In this document: positions 45,667 to 55,700 of the stretch, piece after piece
Layout: the number at the start of each line of letters is the position of its first letter
Numbering within the stretch: position 1 is the stretch's first letter
Assembly: GCA_036435485.1 (NCBI GenBank)
Contig: CM071598.1
Location: 182,724,148 to 182,788,147 of the forward strand
Direction: 5' to 3'
Source of the DNA: Saposhnikovia divaricata
Lineage: Eukaryota; Streptophyta; Magnoliopsida; Apiales; Apiaceae
Length of the DNA: 64,000 nucleotides
Position numbers and translations under genes: made by a program
The notes under the pieces: generated by a model
What the model was told of the DNA's origin: nothing
The model's input: only the letters and a program-made list of their open reading frames with translations
The model's database searches: none

Positions 45667-46140
45667 ATGCCTCCTAAAAAACAACTGCCTGGGTATGGAA
45701 AAAGAATGAAAAAAAGAAAGGCTGATGAATTAGTCCAATCTCAACAAGGAGCTCTTAATAAATTTATTATTAGGGAGACACAAAATGTTCATGATGATAC
45801 ATCAGTACCTAAAATTTCAGTAGAACTTTTAGATCATAATGATGATTTAAATCAAGAAACAATGTTGATAGTGAAAATACAGAAATTGGTGCTACTGATA
45901 CTAGTCAACATGATGACGTTGTGGATGAAAATCAAGTGAAGAAATTAGTTGGTGTCTTTGTGGATATTTATGATCCAAGAATTTGGGATAGTCTTAACAC
46001 TAAATCAAGAGATTTGCTAATATTAAATGGTCCCAAAAGTGATCTTTCTATAAATAAAGGTCCTAAAGATAAATTATCTAGATGTTTCTCTTCAAATTAT
46101 TATACACGCTCTATGTCAAATGGTGAAAAATGTGGGCTTG
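45667..46140 (+). pseudogene. Fragment of hAT-related TTF zinc-finger gene
   Basis: From the ATG at 45667 the frame gives MPPKKQLPGYGKRMKKRKADEL and then SQQGALNKFI, the usual N-terminus of plant ZMYM1/hAT-like (TTF plus DUF4371) proteins. A one-base shift near 45864 moves the frame. It then continues with IYDPRIWDSLNTKSRDLL and LSRCFSSNYYTRSMSNGEKCG, the start of the TTF zinc finger. The similarity stops there, before the dimerisation and transposase core. What remains is a 5' fragment of such a gene, cut at about 46140. Confidence 0.7.
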
Positions 46141-46238
46141 TTTACATTTCTAATATAGTACTGAACACAACTTTCATTTATGGTACAGTTTGTTCAGCAT
46201 TTTCATTTCTGGTATAGTTGAGTATTTTTAACAGAAAA

Positions 46239-46302
46239 CGCCACTTGAAGTGGCGAATTATGTTGAATTTCATTTCAACACAAATCGCCACTTGAAGTGG
46301 CG
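46239..46302. repeat. Paired 17-bp palindromes flanking a hairpin
   Basis: CGCCACTTGAAGTGGCG occurs at 46239-46255 and again at 46286-46302. Both are followed by AATT(A/C)TG. Between them GTTGAA and TTCAAC can pair. Each palindrome is perfect apart from the central base. Confidence 0.9.
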
Positions 46303-46453
46303 AATTCTGTTGCCCCTTTTTTAATTTGTTTTTCCAGCACTTGGAAAGTTCTTTTGTAACTACAAAATGCAATTTGTACTTGTCATTTTATATGGGTTAG
46401 AAAATGCATTTGTAAATAAAATTTATCCGTTTTTTTTGCTTCGTGTTAAAGAA
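46303..46453. other. AT-rich spacer
   Basis: Nothing recognised. Confidence 0.5.
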
Positions 46454-46980
46454 TTGACATTTTACTTTGACATAATACGAAAATCTCCAAAAATTATTAT
46501 GTCTAGCTATCTTATTTTTCGGTGTGAACATGGTGACTCAACATCAAATTGTTAAAAATTCTTTCGAGTAGGCATGTTTAGGGGAATAAAAAATATATTT
46601 GTACATGTTTTTTTTTCGTTGTTTTTGTTCCGTATTCAAGTATTGACGTTGTACTTTGGTATAATATGAAAATCTCCAAAAATTATTATGTCTAGCTATC
46701 TTATTTTTCGGTTCGAACATGGTAACTCAACATCAAATTGTTAAAAATTCCTTCGAGTAGGCATGTTTAGGGGAATAAAAAATATATTTGTACATGTTTT
46801 TTTTTTGTTTTTGTTCCGTATTCAAATATTGACGTTGTACTTCTGCGTAACCCAAAATTCAGGAAAAATTATTTTGTGTAATTACGTTAAATGTTTGCCC
46901 GAATATGGCAACTTCACATCAAATTGTTAACAATACCTTCGTGGAGTTACGTTGAGGGGCATAAAAAACATATTGAAAAA
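46454..46980. repeat. Tandem repeat, about 187 bp x 3
   Basis: Units begin with TTGAC(A/G)TT at 46454, 46643 and 46829. The first two are about 90% alike over words such as AAAATCTCCAAAAATTATTA and GAGTAGGCATGTTTAGGGG. The third has diverged. Confidence 0.85.
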
Positions 46981-47128
46981 CATTCAATTACATTAAAGTA
47001 AACATAAAGCATCATACAAGTACTTCAATTTGAAAACAGAAAATTGAAGCATCATACAATTACATTAAACTAAAAACAAAAAATTCGAAAATAAGCATAC
47101 ACTGACACGAGAAGCACAATACAAGTTA

Positions 47129-47404
47129 TTAAAATTCACTGAGATCAACAGCATAATTCTCATCCTCAGCTTCCTCAATTTCCCTTGCAAGTTGACGTTC
47201 CTTTGCAGCTTCAGCTTCTATTGCAATTTCACGTTTCTTTGCAGCTCGAGTTTCCATTTGAATTTGAATTTGACGTTGTTGTGCAGCAAATTCAAAATGT
47301 TTTGCAAGTTTATCGTCCTCAGCCTTCACATCGTATGACCTTCTGGTTTTCCTGGTTTGTTTGATTTTGGTTTTACTAGTTTGTGGTTTTTTGCCCTTAT
47401 CCAT
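47129..47404 (-). CDS. Small basic/coiled-coil protein, 91 aa, function unknown
   Basis: Starts at an ATG at 47404. The first 30 residues are Lys/Arg/Thr-rich (MDKGKKPQTSKTKIKQTRKT), suggesting nucleic-acid or nuclear binding. Residues about 32-80 are Ala/Glu/Gln/Arg-rich and predicted coiled coil by eye. The end is acidic (EIEEAEDENYAVDLSEF). A minus-strand TATA box (47483-47490) lies about 80 bp upstream, a normal distance. It is divergent from the GRF-type gene at 47971, with about 565 bp between starts. No known family is recognised. The frame is clean and its composition is protein-like, but it could be a transposon accessory frame or an annotation artefact. Confidence 0.45.
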   Translation of the reverse strand: MDKGKKPQTSKTKIKQTRKTRRSYDVKAEDDKLAKHFEFAAQQRQIQIQMETRAAKKREIAIEAEAAKERQLAREIEEAEDENYAVDLSEF

Positions 47405-47482
47405 CTTATGCCATTGCCTTGAAGAAAGTTAATTTCAGAAGAAGCTAGTAACTTGTGATTTCGAATAAGCAGCAGCATTGGT

Positions 47483-47490
47483 TTTTATAG
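47483..47490 (-). promoter_or_regulatory. TATA box for the 91-aa gene
   Basis: CTATAAAAACC on the minus strand, about 80 bp before the ATG at 47404. Confidence 0.45.
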
Positions 47491-47540
47491 AAGATGTGAC
47501 TACTCAAATTTATTAGCCTGCAGGAAAATGTACATGATAT

Positions 47541-47681
47541 CTGAAATAAACTTTACTTTTTAAGAAATCAGCTTAATTTTACTATGCCTGCAATCAACTT
47601 TACTTTTTCAAAAATCAGCTTTATTTTACTATGCCTGAAATCAACTTTACTTTTTCAGAAAGCAGCTTTATTTTACTACAG
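47541..47681. repeat. Tandem repeat, 47 bp x 3, between divergent genes
   Basis: Units start at 47541, 47588 and 47635, with the shared words AACTTTACTTTTT and CAGCTTTATTTTACTATGCCTG. The array lies in the shared upstream region of the two divergent genes. Confidence 0.85.
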
Positions 47682-47892
47682 GATATCTTTGCAGTCCTTT
47701 CTCAGAGTGCTTTTTTTCAATAGTGCAGGGTAATTTTAATTGTTTGTTGCTGTGCATTCACAGGATTTTCTTTGATAAGAAAGTTGACTCCTGAAATTTA
47801 ATTTGTTGCAGTTCTTTTCAGTGCTTTTTGATAGTACTGTTGAGTCACGGGATAGTTGAAGACCAATCAATAATTTATCCCTTGATTCTCAG

Positions 47893-47900
47893 CTATAAAA
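47893..47900 (+). promoter_or_regulatory. TATA box for the GRF-type gene
   Basis: CTATAAAA, 71 bp before the ATG at 47971, at a normal plant promoter distance. Confidence 0.5.
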
Positions 47901-47970
47901 CAAGTCTGTGTTGAGCCTTGTTCACCCAACCACTAAAAAATATTTTAGCACTTCATTCACACAATTCAAC

Positions 47971-48366
47971 ATGTCCAAAATTCCAGATTTGAATCTCTGC
48001 TTTTGTGATAAGCTGTGCGTTGAACGCATTTGGTGCTATGGAAGAAATACGGGAAGGAGGTATCTCAATTGTCCAAATGGAGGCAACGGATGTGGGTACA
48101 TTCGCTGGCTTCATGAACTATTAGAGGAGCGTGCTGCGCGTGATTTCGAGAAATTGGAAATGCAACGAGTTAGAGAACTAACTCGCCATCAGTTTGAATC
48201 AACTGATGAAAATGAGAATGACTGCGAGGACTCCGTGGAGGAGGATGGGATTGAGCCTGAAAATCCCTTTGCTGGTCTCGATGAATCAACTGATGAGAAT
48301 AAGAATGAGTACGAGGACTCCGTGGAGGAGGATGAGGAAGATGATGATGTTGATGATGAAGATTAA
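47971..48366 (+). CDS. GRF-type zinc-finger protein with acidic tail, 131 aa
   Basis: The ATG at 47971 is chosen over an upstream GTG because the domain and TATA box spacing fit. Residues 10-47 form a GRF-type zinc finger: Cys10-x-Cys12, Gly28-Arg29-Arg30-Tyr31 (GRxF-like), Cys34 and Cys41, then WL. GRF zinc fingers bind single-stranded nucleic acids in nucleases and topoisomerases; in plants many small GRF proteins are of unknown role, often near mobile elements. Residues about 50-75 are a charged helix. The tail holds a duplicated acidic block (ESTDENxNxxEDSVEED twice) and ends in a Glu/Asp run. Divergent partner at 47404. Not known to be expressed. Confidence 0.65.
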   Translation: MSKIPDLNLCFCDKLCVERIWCYGRNTGRRYLNCPNGGNGCGYIRWLHELLEERAARDFEKLEMQRVRELTRHQFESTDENENDCEDSVEEDGIEPENPFAGLDESTDENKNEYEDSVEEDEEDDDVDDED

Positions 48367-48621
48367 TTTCTTCATCTATGATAAAATGTGGTTTTTTTAG
48401 TTTCCCCTAAAGAATGTCCTCTACGGATATTCATTTGTATTTTTTGTTTTCATGTAGTCTGATGTTGTGGAATGTGATGTTTTAATTATTTACGTATTTT
48501 TCTTACACACTATAACATCATCATAATAGAAAAATACATACTACAAATACATAATAGAAAAATGCACACTACAAATACATAATAGAAAATTTTAAAACTT
48601 AAATAATTTACAGGTACTTAA
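48367..48621. repeat. Spacer with a 30-bp tandem repeat (48523-48600)
   Basis: After the GRF-type gene comes AT-rich sequence. At 48523-48600 a unit like AATAGAAAAATACATACTAC recurs about three times. Confidence 0.7.
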
Positions 48622-48659
48622 TTAAATTTCTTCGTCGGACATGTAATCATCAGAGATGT
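48622..48659 (-). pseudogene. Last codons of an acidic-tailed gene cut by Sirevirus 2 (putative)
   Basis: On the minus strand the bases just outside the Sirevirus read NISDDYMSDEEI and a stop, resembling the acidic tail of a protein. The upstream coding part, if any, would lie beyond the right end of the window, because the Sirevirus separates them. Only twelve codons are visible, so this may be chance. Confidence 0.3.
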
Positions 48660-49755
48660 TGTTAGGTCCCAAAGTATCGTAGAAGAGGGGGTTGAATACG
48701 ATACTATAAAAATTAAAAATAATTCCGAGAATATATCTTTATTGATAATAAACTCGAAGGGGTGTTACAACTTCTAATCCAATGGATTAGCTTCAAAATT
48801 AGAACACTCCTAAGGATAGTTTAGGCACGAGGACCTTCTACCCGACACTGCCTGAAAGTGGGCTAAGCCGACTTTCCTACTAGACGGACTATCTAGCAGC
48901 TTACACAGAAAATATATGAGAGAGAAGAGAGAGTTGTGTGTTGAGGTGTGTTTTGAAATGAAATACAACAGACCTATTTATAGATTTTTAGAAAGTTACT
49001 ATGTAGCTAATATACGTAACTGATTACGTATATTTCTGCTGACTGCTGCCTACCTAACACGCCTTTTCAACAAACCTGCTGAATTCAATTCTTCTGCTTC
49101 TTTTTCAATTTCAAAGTTTGATTTTTAATTCATGTGGGCCCCACATGTTTCTTACTTCATGAATAGTACTTTTGGGCACTATTCACATGAATAGTAATTT
49201 CGGTTACTATTCACCCGGTGTGAATAGTGATTCCGGTGAATAGTAATTCCGGTGTGAATAGTGATTCCGGTTACTATTCATGTGAATAGTGATTTCTGTT
49301 ACTATTCATTTTTCCTCTTATTTTTGACATCCTTAAATATTCAGCTTCTGAAATGGAGGATATCAACACTGCTCTCAATCATGCCTCTTTAATAGTTTTT
49401 CGAAGTTAGATACTTCAGTTCCTTTGTGAAAATGTTGACGCCTAGTGCAACTGGTCTGGTTCACAGACGACTAACATTCACTCGTGGTCTTCGTATCATG
49501 TCTAAGAATACTGCCAAGAATTGTGCAACCATAAAAACTTTATCACTGGAATCTTTTGGCCCTTCAACTAAATCATCTGTACATCTTATTTGTCACTGAG
49601 GCTTGATCATTTTAATGAACTTCTTTCAGCGACTTGATCCTTGTTGGTGCCTGTTCTTCAAATTTCACGATCCCTGTATAGAGTTTATTATTTATCTTTT
49701 ATCCTAGTTGAGTTATATATGTCCTCTATTACATATTACATTTTTATGCTTTACA
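48660..49755 (-). repeat. 3' LTR of Sirevirus 2
   Basis: Begins TGTTAGGTCC and ends GCTTTACA on the plus strand, and matches 58450-59510. Minus-strand TATA box TATAAATA at 48975-48982. An inverted-repeat array lies at 49160-49310. Confidence 0.9.
49160..49310. repeat. GAATAGT/ACTATTC inverted-repeat array in Sirevirus 2 LTR
   Basis: About eight alternating GAATAGT and ACTATTC words joined by GATTCCGGT or ATTTCGGTT. Several pair into perfect hairpins. The other LTR (58954-59088) has one unit fewer. Confidence 0.9.
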
Positions 49756-49770
49756 ATCTCCCTGTCAGGG
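49756..49770 (-). other. Polypurine tract of Sirevirus 2
   Basis: Minus strand CCCTGACAGGGAGAT directly before the LTR start TGTAAAGC. Confidence 0.8.
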
Positions 49771-49966
49771 TTTGACAAACAAATTCCTAGAGGATAACTC
49801 AACTGATACAACAAAAAATAAAATACAAAGATAAATAATATAAACGTACATTCTGGATCATATATATATTTTCCAGATTTCCAAGTGCAAGACAATTGTT
49901 CCTCTAGACTGAACATATCTTCAAGTTTTGCCTTGCTTTCTTTTCACATAGCACGAATACTTCCAT

Positions 49967-52072
49967 TTAGCTTTTCCTTTCCCAAGATAAAGTTAATTCC
50001 GTGTCAACAACCTTTTCCTTGCCTTTATTACGCCTAGTAGCTTCTTGGTCATCCACCTTCTCCCCCTCAGTTGGGTTATCCTCCAAGATAGTAGGATGTG
50101 GAGTTGGTAATTTAGACGAAGCTGTCTTCACCAAGGAATTAATTGCATGACTAAACTGGGCTGCCATGGAACTTAATTGAACCTGGAATGCATCATGTTG
50201 AATAAGTTGCAAATTTTTGATTTCTGCAATGGACTTACAGATATTTGGCAACACTTTCTCCAATTTTTGGACCCGTGTAAGGAGTCTGTTGTATTCCTTT
50301 CTGGTTATAGGTGCATGTGGTTGAGTAGGTTGCTCACTCGTATGTTCTGCAGGTGTTTCACTCAATACTCTATATTCACTCGGTTTAGTGGTTTGGGTGA
50401 TACTTACATGTTCTGTTCGTGTTTCCCTCAACTCTCTTCCAGAGCTTCCACCGATATGTGTACCTGCAAATGAAATCATCCTAGCCCCTTTTTCAGAGGT
50501 CACGGATGGTGCAATGAAAGTTCGTGAGCTTTCATCCTCGCGTGAAGCGAGTTGCCGACCACTGATAAATAGTGGTAAATCTCGAAAGAGATCTAGAGAT
50601 TTTTCCTCTGGGAGGTTAAACTTGAATCGATTAAATGGCACAAAACCCAAGTTTCCCTCGTATGTCTGTGAAGACACTTGGTTCATAAAAGAACCACCTA
50701 CCGATGGATCTTTCCGTAAAATGGAAGATTCACCAGCAGTTATTGAGGTAGGTAATTCCACCTCGGATGCCTGTGAAGGCATTTGATCTTTAGAAAGATC
50801 ATCAACCACTCTTATGTTCCGTGAAATGGAACTCAAGATAGTTGCTCCCGTCAATTCATCCTCATTTACATTTTCACTCATTTGACAAGGAAGAATTGTT
50901 TCCCTAACAGTTACAGTTACCTCAGGTTCATTTGGTTTACTTCGTTTAGAATGAGGTAGAGCTGCTGATGTAACTAACTCCTTATGTGGTGCTGCTGAGG
51001 CACTATCTCCCTCAAAAGTGTTGATGGTTGGTCGTTTAAGTGACAATTGAGGTGTAGGAGTTTGTTGTGTTTGTGTTTGCATTTGTAAAATGGGCTCTTC
51101 GACCTGTGTTAGAGTCGGTGGGATTTCCTGCTCTTGGTCGGGTAAGACGGCCATTGGGGGCTGTAGAAACTGTATTTCCTGTGACACAAGAGGGAATACA
51201 AAGGTTGGAATAGCAGGGATTGAAATATTACCTTGTCGTATACCTGCTCTCACTGGTCTTGGTAATAACGGAAGTGGGACAGTCTTTAGATATTCAGTTA
51301 GGACTGTAGGCACATCCGTATAGTTCTTCTTGCTTATGTAATAAATTACAGTCGTCTTCATATAAGAACATTCCACCTTTCGACCATTTTCCGAGTATAC
51401 CCTGTCTTCATCATTCAAAAAATCATTTAATATTAGTTGTAGAAACCTTGGATATAGACATTTGACGTTTTGAGTCTGAACATCTCTTGTTCCCAAGTGT
51501 TTCATCTTTAAAATGATTTGACCAAGCACTATTTTTCAAAAATTAATCCTCAAATTATTGGCAACCGCATACCCTATTTTTTGAATAAATTCAGGTATCC
51601 GATCTAGATTTGTTCTATCTGAGGAAAAAACATGGCCAAGAATGTGAAAGAAGAAATTCCAGTACTGGGTTAGAAATGTTCTAAAGATATTACCAGTATT
51701 GAAATTGCCATCTTGGTACCTTATAAAACGAAAGAACATTTCAATCTGTTCAGGTGTAGGATCAGAAACGAGATTTTCCATAGGAAAATGAAGAATTCGA
51801 TTAACATCTCGTTCAGTGACCCTAATCGACCTACCAAACAGTCGATATGTGAATGCACACCCGTCCTGTCCAGAAGTGTTAACCGCACTGCAATATAGTT
51901 CACGTAATGCATCATGGTTAAGCTGCACTGGTGTAACTAAAGCATAGCAAATTAATGAATGTTCATTCAGAAATTGTGCCCAAGCCCGAAATTGCTCATC
52001 ATAGATGGTTTCGATTTGCTGAATGGAAGTAGGATTAGCTTTAGCAATAACAAAACTTCCTTGCAATGCCAT
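49967..52072 (-). pseudogene. Sirevirus 2 env-like protein, one in-frame TGA
   Basis: Starts at the ATG at 52072 (MALQGSFV). The first part (to 51536) has the domain shared with Sirevirus 1 (VTERDVNRILHFP, TGNIFRTF and WNFFFHILGHVF). A TGA at 51536-51538 interrupts it between NF and KIVLGQ; the sister reads NYGRIVL, so a Gly codon is the likely original. The same frame continues to 49967 with Pro/Gln-rich disorder and a coiled coil (EYNRLLTRVQKLEKVLPNI region). It ends with a short NKGKEKVVD-type tail, about 700 codons in total. No membrane segment is evident. It lacks the ~560-residue C-terminal part of the sister. The role is unknown. Confidence 0.75.
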
Positions 52073-52717
52073 TTCCAAAACTTTGAGGAGAAACAAGGGT
52101 TAGTTTTTATAAAGGATGATGTATAAAGAAAGAATATGAAATATGATATAAAAACCACCAACTAGATTGACAGATCTTTCCGATCAAAGCTCGAAATATT
52201 CAGCAATTGTGTGTATATGCTCTGTGTATCTGAAAAATGATGATGTTAAACACAAACAAACTCATCATTTATAAGGTTTCAAGGTTCAGTGGGTTTGGTG
52301 AAATAGTGACAGGTTTTGTTTAAAGAATTCAAACTCTCTACAACAAGTGGTAAATTGTCAACCATGTTAGGTAGCCACCTTTCATGAATTCAACAATGGA
52401 GGCTAACATCTTATCACCGAAACCTGTCAGCCGACCTATCAGCCTATACACATATACACATATTTAATACTTCTAATTATTATGGATTTAAATATAATCA
52501 TGCAGTAAATTAAGAATTAATCCACAATAATAAACCTAAAATTAAATAGACATAAAATTAACAAAATATCATTAATTGATATATGTCAATAAAATATTTA
52601 TTTAATTATGCTACAGTGATATCTCCAGAATAATCCTGCAGATAATCAAATAAAACAAACAAAATCCAGAGAATGAAATTCACTGGCTGCAACAAATTGA
52701 ACAGACATTTTAAAAGA
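52073..52717 (-). other. Spacer between Sirevirus 2 pol and env-like frame
   Basis: 645 bp without coding frame. A TATAAA box on the minus strand lies at 52268-52273, about 195 bp before the env-like ATG. There is no repeat array like that of Sirevirus 1. Confidence 0.6.
52268..52273 (-). promoter_or_regulatory. TATA-like box before the Sirevirus 2 env-like frame
   Basis: TATAAA within CCTTATAAATGATGAG on the minus strand, followed by a plausible leader to the ATG at 52072. A separate promoter is an inference. Confidence 0.4.
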
Positions 52718-55700
52718 TCATGTGAAATTTAACATACCAAGCTCACTTACCAACCTTGAAAAGGTTGCTTCATCCAAAGCTTTAGTAAAAATGTCTGCCA
52801 ACTGTTTTTCACTAGGAACAAAATGCAGTTCCACAGTGCCTTCCATCACATGCTCCCTGATGAAATGGTATCTGATGTCTATGTGTTTGGTTCTAGAATG
52901 CTGCACTGGATTCTGTGATATTGCAATTGCACTCGTGTTGTCACAGAAAATTGGGATCTTTTTAACTTTAACTCCATAGTCAAGTAGTTGATTTCTCATC
53001 CATAGAATCTGTGAACAACAACTCCCAACTGCTATGTATTCAGCCTCTGCAGTTGAGGTAGATACTGAGTTCTGCTTCTTACTAAACCATGAGACCAGCT
53101 TGTTTCCCAAGAATTGACAGGTTCCTGTGGTACTTTTTCTATCCATTTTGCAACCTGCATAATCTGCATCTGAGTAACCAATTAGATCAAAACCAGAATC
53201 TCTAGGGTACCAAATGCCAAGGTTTGTTGTTCCCTTGAGATATCTGAAAATCCTCTTAATAGCTACCAAGTGAGATTCCCTAGGATCAGCTTGAAATCTA
53301 GCACATAAACATGTAGCAAACATAATATCAGGTCTACTAGCTGTTAAGTATAAAAGAGATCCAACCATGCCCCTATAGCTTGTCATGTCCACCTTCTTTT
53401 CCTTAGTATTCAGTTCAAGCTTAGTGGCAGTGGCCATGGGTGTTTTTGCAGAAGAACAATCTGCTAAATCAAACCTTTTTAAAAGATCATACATGTATTT
53501 TGTTTGACTTATAAAAATTCCCTCATTCACTTGTTTAACTTGTAAACCAAGAAAATAAGTTAATTCACCCATCATACTCATTGCATATCTACTTTGCATG
53601 AGTTTGGCGAACCTCTTGCAAAGTTTCTCATCTGTAGACCCAAATATTATATCATCTACATAAATTTGGACAAGTATCATAGAGCCATTGACATTTCTAT
53701 AAAAGAGAGTTTTATCAATAGTACCTCGAATGAAGTGATTCTCTATAAGGAACTGTGAGAGTGTATCATACCAGGCTCTAGGTGCTTGCTTCAGGCCATA
53801 GAGTGCTTTGAGTAGAAAGAACACATATTCTGGAAAGTCTGGATCTTCAAAACCAGGCGGTTGACTAACATACACCTCCTCCTCCAGAATACCATTCAAA
53901 AATGCACTCTTGACATCCATTTGATAGACTTTGAAATTGGCATGCGCTGCATAGGCCAGGAAGATCCTTATTGCTTCTAACCTTGCTACTGGTGCAAAGG
54001 TTTCTTCAAAATCAATTCCTTCCTCTTGACAGTAGCCTTTAGCAACTAATCTAGCTTTATTCCTTGTGACTATGCCATTCTCATCCATCTTGTTCTTGAA
54101 TACCCACTTAGTGCCAATCACTGATTTGTCTTTAGGTTTGGGTACAAGTTTCCATACTTCATTTCTCTCAAACTGGTTTAACTCTTCTTGCATTGCTAAA
54201 ACCCAGTCTGGATCCAGAAGAGCTTGTTCAACTCTCTTAGGTTCTTCTTTGGATAGAAAACTACTGTATAAGCATTCTTCTTGACTTGCTCTTCTGGTTT
54301 GGACCTTTGCATTAGGATCTCCAACGATAAGCTCAAATGGATGATCCTTGGTCCATTTTCTCTGTGGTGGTAAGTTTGACCTTGATGAAGGGGCTTCATT
54401 TTCTCTGTGTTGATCATTGTGAATTATTGTTGAGTTTTGACTTTGAGAAACTCCCCCTGAGTGTATGGCCCTCGAGATTGATGGATTTCTTGCAGATTCA
54501 TCAATAGATGCTTCTCTTTGATTTTCTACAGATGCTTCAATTTGATTTCCAACTGATGGTGTAATTTGCTCTTCAACAGGTGGTTCATTCTGCACTTCAA
54601 CTGATAATCCTTGTCTGTTTCTCACACCATTTGATCTCCATTCTTCATCATCATCTTCACTTTCTTCACCACTTCTCTCATTCTCGAATGAGAGAGACTC
54701 ATGAAAACCTTCATCTACTAGACCAGATATTTTCTTGTCATCAAAGACAACATGTATGGACTCCATTACAATGTTTAGTCTTAGGTTGTAGACTATGTAG
54801 GATTTTCCAGCTGAGTATCCAACAAAGATAGCTTCATCTGCTTTTGAATCAAATTTTCCAAGATGCTCACCATGATTTTTCAGTACAAAGCATTTGCATC
54901 CAAAGACATGCAGAAAGTTGATTGTTGGTTTCTTGCCCTTGAAAAGTTGATAAGGTGTCATGCCTTTTGCTTTATTGACCAAAGAAATATTCTGAGTGTA
55001 GCATGCAGTGTTTACAGCTTCTGCCCAGAAGTATGTTGGTAGCTTAGATTCTTCAAGCATTGTCCTTGCAGCTTCAATTAGAGTTCTGTTCTTTCTTTCC
55101 ACTACACCATTCTGTTGAGGAGTTCTTGGTGCAGAGAATTCTTGGATAATTCCTTCTTCTTCACAAAACTCTCTTATTACAGAATTCTTGAACTCAGTTC
55201 CATTGTCACTTCTGATTCTCCTTACTTTGAGTAAAGGATTGTTGTTGACTATCCTGATGTGATTTAAAATGACTTCACCTGCTTCATCCTTAGAGTGCAG
55301 AAAGAATGTCCAAGAGAATTTTGAGAAATCATCAATAATCACAAGACAGTATTTCTTATTTGAAATTGACAACACATTGACTGGTCCAAAGAGATCCATG
55401 TGGAGTAGTTGCAAGGGTTGATCAACTGATGACATTGACTTTGATTTGAAAGAGGCCTTCTTCTGCTTCCCTTTCTGGCATGCATCACACAATCCATCCT
55501 TGGAGTAATCCAATTTTGGAATACCTCTAACCAAATCCTTCTTTACCAACTCATTCATTGCTTTAAAACTCAAGTGTGACAGTCTTTTGTGCCAAAGCCA
55601 ACCTTCATCTACACTTGCCTTGCTGAGAAGACATGTAGTCATGTTTGCATTTGTTGAATTGAAGTCAGCAATGTACACATTTCCTCTTCTATCACCTGTC

